From Siphonodentalium dalli (Eukaryota > Mollusca > Scaphopoda > Gadilida > Siphonodentaliidae): a stretch of 64,000 nucleotides of DNA. This document shows, one piece after another, positions 56,327 to 64,000 of the stretch; positions within the stretch are counted from its first letter, which is position 1; each line of letters opens with the position of its first letter. The position numbers and the translations under genes are program-made. The DNA is taken from the NCBI GenBank assembly GCA_032622095.1, contig CP136063.1, positions 93,287,980 to 93,351,979 of the forward strand. Reading direction: 5' to 3'. The notes under the pieces are model-generated. The model made no database searches. It was not told the origin of the DNA and saw only the letters and a list, made by a program, of their open reading frames with translations.

Positions 56327-57670
56327 TCATTCACTGTCTGATTCAATTTGAAGAATTCGCCTTCTCTTCGGTTGAGCATGGTCACACGTATATATGTTTA
56401 TTGTGCATTTGTTCAACTCCGCTCCAACGAATAAACTTTTATTGGAGGATTCTTGTGTGCAAATAGTTGAATGTGTGTTGCCAATGATTTGTGGAACTGG
56501 ATAAATGTTCGAAGGAGCAGTGATAGGGAATGTTGGCACTAAACTGTTGCTTTGATTTTTATTGCTGGATAATATACCAGATATCGCTCTTTTCTGTGTT
56601 GTGTTAAGCTGCCTGTAGTTATTCAGGGAATCTGTGCTTTTATGGCCTGTCACGTAGACTTGCAGAGAATCAGGGACATTGTTGTCGGACATTTTCTGGA
56701 CGAGTGTTTTTCTGACACTGGAATTACTGATATTTCGTTCATCCGTTTTAGCACCAGGTAAGTCAGCTTTTATTGCCATCTTGTTCATTATTCCCTCGAT
56801 TTTGTTTTTTCCTACTGGACCTTTCAAGAACCATCTATCCTTTTCAGCGGGGAATTGATTATTTGTAACCACTGCCACGTAGAACGGGTCATCATTTTGA
56901 CTGTAGTTTATTGGTCTCATTGATTCATAGAAAAGATACATTTCTATGGGCCACCGATCCTTGTTTGCTGGCGTTTCATACATCCTAGGAGGACAAATCC
57001 GGGTATCATTTATGTCGTCACCCGTCCTGGTTTTTGTTGTTCTTTCTCGATATTCCAGATATCGTAAATTTGCCTCAGTGTCCATTTTAAGGGAAATGTC
57101 ACCCCAACATATACGCCGGTGTTCTTCGGAGCCCCCTCGGATACCAAAATGCAATGTGTTCTGAAACCACATCATATTCAGAATAGAGGTTGGAGAAGAT
57201 TTTCTCAGCTGCCCACTTGAATACAACATGTCTATATCATCATCTGTAAGCGGATCTGCTTTTTTTGGTTTTGAACCTTTTCCTTGCGATCTCAGATCTC
57301 TCTGCTTCATACGGAGGGCTTCTCTGGTATCGAAAAAGGCATAACTGTCCGATGACATAATTTGTGAACCATACCTTTGACGTTTCAATTCACGATCGAA
57401 GCTTCCGATCATGCCACGCAAGTAGCTTGGTTCATATTCCGTGCCGTCAGCTTTCCGGACATTTATTACGAACTCTGCGAGATATTTGTTCAATTCTACC
57501 TGGGGAATATCCTGAATTTTGCGGTGTTCGTCGTGTCTTTCAATCAAAAACTGATACAGTAATTTCAGATGAGAAGATGTCTTCCTCAGCGTGTTTTTAT
57601 TTTCATTCGCTTCTATGAATTCTTCTGTGTTTATTGATTCGAAACGAGAATTGTTTTGGTTTGTCGCCAT
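56327..57670 (-). CDS. Crypton-type tyrosine recombinase (DUF3504/KIAA1958-like)
   Basis: A single uninterrupted frame of 447 codons starting at ATG 57670 (MATNQNNSRF); a longer frame upstream begins only with GTG. Residues about 30-130 form a core-binding-like helical region (FLIERHDEH, KYLAEFVINVRKADG). Residues about 135-360 are the DUF3504 catalytic region with HFGIRGGSEEHR (Arg178), TTKTRTG (Lys213), NSSVRKTLVQ (Arg320) and VTGHKSTDSLNNY (His343, Tyr352). The usual H of the HxxR motif is serine at 317. The tail has a basic PKRRR. DUF3504 proteins are Crypton DNA-transposon recombinases or host genes derived from them. The intact frame suggests recent mobility or domestication; the sequence alone cannot tell which. 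No introns are visible. Confidence 0.92.
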   Translation of the reverse strand: MATNQNNSRFESINTEEFIEANENKNTLRKTSSHLKLLYQFLIERHDEHRKIQDIPQVELNKYLAEFVINVRKADGTEYEPSYLRGMIGSFDRELKRQRYGSQIMSSDSYAFFDTREALRMKQRDLRSQGKGSKPKKADPLTDDDIDMLYSSGQLRKSSPTSILNMMWFQNTLHFGIRGGSEEHRRICWGDISLKMDTEANLRYLEYRERTTKTRTGDDINDTRICPPRMYETPANKDRWPIEMYLFYESMRPINYSQNDDPFYVAVVTNNQFPAEKDRWFLKGPVGKNKIEGIMNKMAIKADLPGAKTDERNISNSSVRKTLVQKMSDNNVPDSLQVYVTGHKSTDSLNNYRQLNTTQKRAISGILSSNKNQSNSLVPTFPITAPSNIYPVPQIIGNTHSTICTQESSNKSLFVGAELNKCTINIYTCDHAQPKRRRILQIESDSE

Positions 57671-58554
57671 TGTTTTTGTTGACAAATGCAGACGGCTCAC
57701 ATGAAATAGTTCCGGCTATTAATTATATATGTAAAATAGTCACGTGGGTAGTGTGAGATAGCAGGTCACGTGTTATGTGAGGCAGGTAAATCTCACCCAG
57801 CTATCTCACATGGGCTGCCTGTGCTAAAGTGTGTAGGGGGTGGGAGAAAAATATATCTCTATCCTCTCCCCTTGTAGCTGTGTAAAGCTTGTCGTGAACC
57901 ATCCAGATAATCCAATCATCTGATCTAAGACCGCAGTATGGCAGATCCATTGGGTCATTCGGGATCCACATACTTTGTTTAATTACCCTGCCGTTCATAA
58001 CCCAACGACCCCAATGAATCTGCCAGTCATTTCTTAAATAAAGGCATACTAAAACGGTTTATTGAGGATGTTGCTGACCAAAAATATCTGACATTTGCTT
58101 TGTTGGAGAGTGCTAACAAGATAGAGGTCCCCGCTTGCTATGCTCCGAACGTTTCTGCGTTATCGAGATCGAGATCAAGGCCGATATGTTATTTAAATAA
58201 CCCAAACAAATCTCCCGCTGTATGTAATACTTGTTTTAAGAGATACACTATCTTTGTTTTGTTTTGTTTTTGTTTTTGTTTTCAAAGAAAAATCACTTTA
58301 GCTATTCCGGTTATCTCGTATGAAATACCACAAAGAGACACACAACTGCATGTACTCATTGAACAATAATATAATAAACCCGAATGGTGTGTTGGTACCG
58401 TGGATAATGACAGTACATTCTAAAAAAACTTCAGCCAAAAATTCTTGATGTGGAAGTGGCATAATAATTCATACTGTTACTCTTCGATTGAGTATTTGAT
58501 TGTCGCCCCTTGATATAGCAATGTTAGCGCTGTTATAGCTATAGGATAGCTGCA
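57671..58554. other. 5' flank of the recombinase gene
   Basis: Contains an imperfect inverted pair (GTGAGATAG near 57750 and CTATCTCAC near 57800) and CACGTG motifs near 57741 and 57767. A 65-codon minus-strand frame at 57801-57998 has no recognisable content. No TATA box is confidently placed. Confidence 0.45.
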
Positions 58555-58803
58555 AGCCTTGAAATAGGGTGTCTGTCATTTGCAGAATGAGGTCCCCAGA
58601 GGGTGAATTTAGTGATGCTACCCCGCATAGCGGCTAGCATCACCAAATCCACCCTCTGGGGACCTCATTCTGCTTACACCTCAGCAGAATGAGGTTCCCA
58701 GAGGGTGAATTTGGTGATGCTAGCCCGCTATGCGGGGTAGCATCACTAAATTCACCCTCTGGGGACCTCATTCTGCAAATGACAGACACCATATTTCAAG
58801 GCT
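58555..58803. repeat. Double hairpin element
   Basis: Two hairpins back to back, each with arms CAGAATGAGGTCCCCAGAGG and GGTGAATTTAGTGATGCTA, enclosed by a larger inverted pair (CTTGAAATAGGGTGTCTGTC / GACAGACACCATATTTCAAG). A decayed relative is at 3978-4362. Confidence 0.93.
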
Positions 58804-59019
58804 AGGATAGCTGATCTCAAGCTACACAGATCAGATCTTTTTTAGCGACGGCACGTATATTGGACAGGTTACATGGTAACGTATATACTAATACAAATGT
58901 GTTGTGACCTGATTTGGTGAAATATGGATCCTTTTTTTTAAATTGTTTGGCCAAATAAATTTATCAGATAATTGATGTTTAGAAAAATGCTGCAATGACC
59001 AGCTCTTTCTTTTACGTAC

Positions 59020-59090
59020 CAGTTTCTTGTATTTGTTGAAGTCAAGCTTTTCTTCCGATTCCTTCTCCACATCGTGTTCTGTGGCGGCCC
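59020..59090 (-). CDS. Isolated exon, possibly the tail exon of another FRRS1-like gene
   Basis: 71 bp between AAACAG and GTACGT: two bases of a split codon, then 23 codons (AATEHDVEKESEEKLDF...YKKL), ending on a codon boundary. Length and phase equal FRRS1-like exon I (71 bp, 2+69), and both are charged and hydrophilic. Sequence identity is low, so homology is only inferred. I could not find a last-helix exon between here and 52.2 kb. It could equally be an exon of an unrelated gene. Confidence 0.45.
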
Positions 59091-60048
59091 CTGTTTAAAA
59101 TTTAACATATATCAGTGATATGTATAAAACTAGGTGTATTTTCGAATCACCAGATCACATAATATACATTTTCCAGGATTACATTATATCTAACATATTC
59201 CATATTATATAAGCCCCAAAACATTGTATTATGAACTTATCCAGTCAAATAAACTGTGAACATGTTGTTTTTTGTCCAGGTACTGACGTGTGTTCTGTGC
59301 TTAATTTCAGTATGGTCTTTACTGGCAGTTTATTATTCTCAATGGAAGGGGAATAGTTTTATCTCTTATAGTTGTGAATTATGATGAATTCTGCAGCATG
59401 CTGGGGTCAATAACGGAAAAGTCTTGTGATGAATCTGAGAATCTTTATTATTTTGTGTACAATCCAGTATAGGCCACATCTCTTCCGATTTCTGGTGGAA
59501 TATACATATTGTTGGTTCCTCTTCCAAATGGTATATAATATGAAATATGTTGTTGCTTCTCGGTAATGACCAGTCGAGCACAGCACAAACAACCATGACA
59601 TGGAGATTATCCCATGTTAAAATTTTCCACATGTATCAGATTATTTTCCGAGGGTTGTGAATTTTTATATTGGTCAATTATCATCCAATGCGTGCGAAAT
59701 CAGTCTTCATTCCACTTAAATGTCCAAAGCAGACATCACACCAGGGGGTCTGACAAAAAAATCCGCACACATGGCCGGGTGGCCAAAGGTTTGGGTGTTC
59801 CGGACCCCAGAAATACATGTTTTCCGGTGCTTGCAAATTTTTTCCTAATGGTTTTTTTGGATAATTATAGACAAACAATGAGACTGTTCTATTGTCCAGT
59901 AGAAGCCTAAATAACACTATTTTGCTACATGTAGGAGGGTGAATACATATGTTGCAATACCATGGTGCTTTAATTTGCTTTAGATTAAACCGAGATCTCA
60001 AGTCCATATAACATCATGTTCAATAATTTTTGAGGGAATGATTTATTA
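59091..60048. other. Stretch without a recognised gene
   Basis: The open frames near 59366-59632 and 59681-60007 have no recognisable motif or clear splice sites. No repeat family was identified. Confidence 0.4.
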
Positions 60049-60052
60049 TTAA

Positions 60053-60521
60053 AGGTACTCAATCCGATCAGACGCTACTAAATTACTATTTCTTTGGCTT
60101 TGGGTGTAAAAAATATTTGATTCGAGTCGAGGAACCCACCCATCAAAGCTCAGATTGATTAGATATCGATGTTTGAAATGTGCTATTTCTATTGTTTGTG
60201 GCCCAATCCTTTCGAGGACCACGTGCTAAAAACGAACAAATTGCGGTTGTAAGATGGATAACTCTAAAATCAAGTGGTTATTATTGTTAATAGTAACAAC
60301 TTTATTTTAGAGTTATCCATCTTACAACCGCCATTTGTCCATTTTTAGCACGTGGTCCTCGAAAAGATTGGGCCACAAACAATAGAAACAGCACATTTCA
60401 AACATCGATATCTAATAAATATGAGCTTTGATGGGTGGGTTTCTCGACTCGAATCAAATATTTTTGACCCCCGAAGCCAAAGAAATAGTAATTTAGGGGC
60501 GTCTGATCGGATTGAGTACCT
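60053..60521. mobile_element. Hairpin MITE flanked by TTAA (copy 2)
   Basis: Starts AGGTACTCAATCCGATCAGA and ends with the inverse, with TTAA on both sides (60049-60052, 60522-60525). Almost the whole element is one long hairpin, including GTGGCCCAATC and GATGGATAACTCTAAAAT arms. Same family as 8933-9411. Confidence 0.9.
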
Positions 60522-60525
60522 TTAA

Positions 60526-61638
60526 CTCGAGAAATATATAGCAAAATATATATTAGTATAAAAGTTATCCTGTTAATATATAATGAACATCGATCCTGGG
60601 ATAACTAGATGTGCTCAACTAAATAATGACCCAATTTATGCAGATTGATGCATATGATAAGTATTAATGCTAATTCCATTAGTGATATGAAACCAGGTAT
60701 AATCAGGATGTTTTCAATAGCAGCATAAAGCAGGGAAGAATACTCTGTCTAAATATCCACCCATTTGACCATCAAAATAGGGGTAGTCAAATACATGCAT
60801 ATGTACAATTATTTTCTTCACAGCCAAATGTCCCAACGAATAATAATCTTAATCCGAAACTAGTAGACCTTTTTCGCAAAGGATTATCTTTGCTGGTGTT
60901 CTTCTCTAGATCCTCGCCGCTTTTACCTCTTATTATAGAAAACAGACATATTCGCTTCCGCTTTAGATTGTATAAAAACACAAGCTAGAACAATCAATTT
61001 GCAGGTAACACATTTAACTAAATATTGTATGTGAATAATTGTTACTAGCACTCGAGATCATCAAATGTGTACCATTCAAGTGAGTCAGACCTTTGAATAA
61101 CAATTTTAGTTGCAAATTAGCAAAATCAAATCTTTGTCAAGCTACATGATTAACAGAGAAATAACTTTATCTGCATCAAATATTCTATCACTGACAGATA
61201 TACATTAGTCAGCATTAAGGGTGACGACTAAACAGTTTCAATTGTCAATATATTATTAAAAAGTTTCTATAAGTGTACAAATCCTGGAAAAATGGGGGTG
61301 GGTCCCAAATTTGTCGGGGGATAAAATATTTTGTTTGCATGTAGGGTGGTGGTGGGTCCCTGGTTGGGTGGCATTTTTATTTTCAGCCCTGAGTGTACGG
61401 AATGTTTGTTTTGTTTTGTTTTTGTTTTTGCAGACCCCCACCACCACCTGATCACACAGTATTTTTTATTACATTTAACCCACCTTGGCTCACGCACGTC
61501 CGAAAATGAATTTTTGACCATATTGGTAGGGTATGTGCGTATATGCCCCCCGAAGTGACGTCCCTTTACAAGTGGTCACCATCGTATGTATTTCATATTG
61601 GTAAGGTTTCACTCAATCTTTCAAAGTGATTGGTATAT
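60526..61638. other. Stretch without a recognised gene
   Basis: A minus-strand frame at 60787-60981 (with SGEDLEKNTSKDN and RKRSTSFGLRLL) has protein-like composition but no recognised family and no clear pair of splice sites. The rest is AT-rich and unassigned. Confidence 0.4.
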
Positions 61639-62074
61639 GGTTAGGGTACGTTCATACGCTAGCAAGTTTGCACGGTATGTTTTGGGGGCATTTCGTCATA
61701 GAAAACCACATGGTGCCAGAATATGAACGGAAACATGCACATAGCATGCATCTTTACCAAAGCTAACGACATGAGAAGTAAAATATATGTAGTTCCACTT
61801 GTAACGGTGCTACTGTAATTTGCCTTCAAATACCTGTATGATTGATTCTTGCGAGATAATTGCACGCTATTTTCAGGCAAATTCCGGTAGCATGGCTACA
61901 GGTGGAACTATACAGAGATTGTACTTAGCACGTAGTTAGATGTGGTACAGGTACATCTTATATGTTGATTTCCGTTCATATTCTGGCACCATATCGTTTT
62001 CTACGACAAAATACCTGCAAACCATACCGCGCAAACTTGCCAGTGTATGTATGATGTATATGTACCCTTAACCC
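61639..62074. mobile_element. MITE with about 110-bp inverted ends
   Basis: The left arm (GTTAGGGTACG ... GGTGCCAGAATATGAACGGA) is inverted at 61965-62074. GTATATG flanks both ends and may be a 7-bp target duplication. No coding sequence. Confidence 0.75.
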
Positions 62075-62549
62075 GTATATGCTGTGTGAAAAGGACCATT
62101 TCGTAAACAGTAATGTGTTTGTGATTTTTGAATTTTACAATTTTTCAGTGAAATGACACCCAATCAAGCACAAATCTACTAATATGGTCACCGTTAACGA
62201 ACACAGTCAATCTGATCATGAGGAGCACATGTGCCAAATTTCATAGCAATTGAACCCATATCTTTGAAAATATGGCCTAATATATTGGGTTGGATGACTT
62301 TTTGATGTGTTTATAACAAAATGTGAGCGTATCACCACGCAGAGGAAATCTTCACAAATTATTATTTAGAAACAAAACAAACACGACTTTCAACTATTAC
62401 ATATATAAACTCAAGACTGACTCGGGGAGGGGAGCAACCGGTGATATGTACATGTACATATGTTCAACTTGCTTTTGGTAGTCATGTTGCAATGCCATTA
62501 TTCTTGATTTATTTTTCAGTGTAATAACAAACGGGAGAGGAGGTACTCA

Positions 62550-62660
62550 TGAGTGAGTCAACACTTGTCCTCCAATCCCATTGTCTGTATAAAAATGTAT
62601 GTGTCATTTCCTATGTGTTATTGAATTAGACGAATAAACTATGACTATGACTATGATTAT
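62550..62660 (+). repeat. LINE 3'-tail-like sequence with (ACTATG)n
   Basis: GAATTAGACGAATAAACTATG, then a few ACTATG units, resembles non-LTR 3' ends with hexamer tails. No coding part attached. Confidence 0.35.
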
Positions 62661-63398
62661 TTATTCATAACTCATTCATATGATATTTACAATTATATAC
62701 ACAGTGTAATAGTATAACATTCAATGAGCTATCGGGGACAGCATAACCAAGAAGGTTGTCTACCTGCCGTCCCCGTTGAAAAGTAATATAACTATACATG
62801 TAATAATAATGTTAATTTATCTAGGTTTTGTCTTGTTAACTTTAAAAATTGGTATATAAATGTCTGTTTTTAAATAAATAATAGTATAATTCGTTTGTCG
62901 TTCACCGTTCATCGCTCAGTTTGTGATATGGTATGTAAAGTACAAGCATGTGGAGTATGGATATGTGGATGAGGCCAGCGGAGAATGATAATTGTTTAAC
63001 CAATGGGTCGGACAAGGCATTCGAATAATACATTCATGTATTTCCTGCGATATGGTGATGATGCAGTTGTATTATCTATCATTCTCTCTTGTTATACAAT
63101 GTCAGTTATCGCTATACGAATATTATACTACTTATTACACATCGTTGCAGTCAGGACAATTTTTGTATGTACATTTGGGATTCAGTTGATATGAAGATAG
63201 CCTATTTCGAGAGTAATCATTTTTGAACATTGTTCGTGTTGGAACTAAAAATAACATCTATGCTATTAGTGGTCAACTACGTGTATATACTGAGGTACAG
63301 TCGAATGTGTATATTTGTTTCGTCCGTATTTATGTTTTGAATAATAGACACGTTTCATATAATGAACGACAACAGATACTTATTACGAACATGTATGT

Positions 63399-63460
63399 AT
63401 ATAACAGGTATGTGTATAACAGGTATGTGTATAACAGGTATGTGTATAACAGGTATGTGT
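63399..63460. repeat. 15-bp tandem repeat, four copies
   Basis: TATAACAGGTATGTG repeated; it yields ITGMC/YNRYV open-frame artefacts. Confidence 0.92.
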
Positions 63461-63467
63461 AGTCGTA

Positions 63468-63622
63468 ATTTGTTCAGACGGTCAAAAAACCTTTTCGCAG
63501 AAATGACGACTGCGAGTCCGTTTGTGAGACAATCGTGCTTGCCACTCGCAGTAAGGGGATTACGGGTCTTCGTGTCGTGATTAGGTTGTACTTAATTATG
63601 CTGTTATCAGGTCATAGCTTAG
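63468..63622 (+). repeat. Dispersed repeat, copy 2
   Basis: Matches 37785-37955 through ACGACTGCGAGTCCGTTTGTGAG-like, TACTTAATTATG and TGTTATCAGGTCATAG blocks. Confidence 0.65.
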
Positions 63623-63667
63623 AGCTTTGTGTTTCGCAAGATTCTTGTGTTTCACGACAACGAATGA

Positions 63668-63690
63668 TTTCATCATCATCATCATCATCA
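63668..63690. repeat. (CAT)n microsatellite
   Basis: Short TCATCATCATCA run. Confidence 0.85.
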
Positions 63691-63769
63691 TAATCATGGA
63701 ACAAGTCTTTCAAGGCTGTCCAAATTTTTATAAGAGACACATCCCAGGATGAGAACATACTAATTTAAA

Positions 63770-63920
63770 TATGCAATCAACGTCGTTTTCGATGCATCTA
63801 TCGGCGTATAGAAGTGTCGGATGCCGAATTACATACTGTATAATTTCGCTAAAGTATGTAGTTCGGCATCCGACACTTCTATACGCCGACAGATGCATCG
63901 AAAACGACGTTGATTGCTTA
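63770..63920. repeat. Near-perfect hairpin element
   Basis: Arms TATGCAATCAACGTCGTTTT through GAAGTGTCGGATGCCGAA, inverted to the right around a loop of about 30 bp. Confidence 0.94.
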
Positions 63921-64000
63921 TAATTACGACAATCCGCATATTAGTTGGTGATTAAACAAGTTCTTTTTAAAGAAACTATATTAAAAACACTAAAATGGTA

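Noticed and set aside
57671-57700. Longer recombinase start at 57700
   Set aside because: The upstream first codon is GTG, not ATG; the first ATG at 57670 fits the family better.
60787-60981. Basic, protein-like frame as an exon
   Set aside because: No family recognised and no convincing acceptor/donor pair.

Overview
This window looks like nuclear DNA of an animal, most likely a marine invertebrate such as a mollusc or another lophotrochozoan. The clade is an inference: the DNA is AT-rich, the genes have short exons with GT-AG introns, and CR1-like, RTE-like, Gypsy and Crypton-type sequences are mixed with many hairpin elements. There are no operons, rRNAs, CRISPR arrays or recognisable tRNAs. 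Almost all long open frames are artefacts of tandem repeats.

Three minus-strand features make up the real gene content. (1) Three exons of a Reeler-domain gene at 12284-5659 encode a signal peptide and most of one Reeler domain; the gene runs on toward or past the left edge. (2) Ten phase-consistent exons at 52193-34354 encode the DOMON and cytochrome b561 parts of a ferric-chelate reductase 1-like (FRRS1-like) membrane protein, 418 codons ending in a stop. One transmembrane segment (TM3) is not securely placed, and the N-terminal exons were not found. (3) An intact intronless gene at 57670-56327 encodes a 447-residue Crypton-type tyrosine recombinase (DUF3504/KIAA1958-like). A lone 71-bp exon at 59090-59020 has the same length and phase as the cytosolic-tail exon of gene 2 and may belong to another paralogue upstream. 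Gene 1 could itself be the Reeler end of a second FRRS1-like gene, which would make the window part of a tandem cluster.

The most striking observation is in the introns of gene 2. Several tandem arrays abut exons and are built from copies of the exon's own splice junction. They are a 20-bp array of 5' splice sites after exon F, a 30-bp array running from the 3' splice site of exon F, a 54-bp array of 3' splice sites before exon H, and about five extra copies of the 3' splice site plus first coding bases of exon C. Smaller duplications lie beside exons B, D and E.

The rest is repeats. Left third (1-31000): a 3.9-kb element with very long inverted repeats in Reeler intron 1, a TTAA-flanked hairpin element nested in it, degenerate LINE and Gypsy fragments, and a truncated LINE flanked by 139-bp direct repeats. 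Middle (31000-52200): a 38-bp array downstream of gene 2, then gene 2 with its intron arrays and a 1.3-kb TA-flanked insertion. Right (52200-64000): RTE-like 3' tails, the Crypton gene and several near-perfect hairpins.
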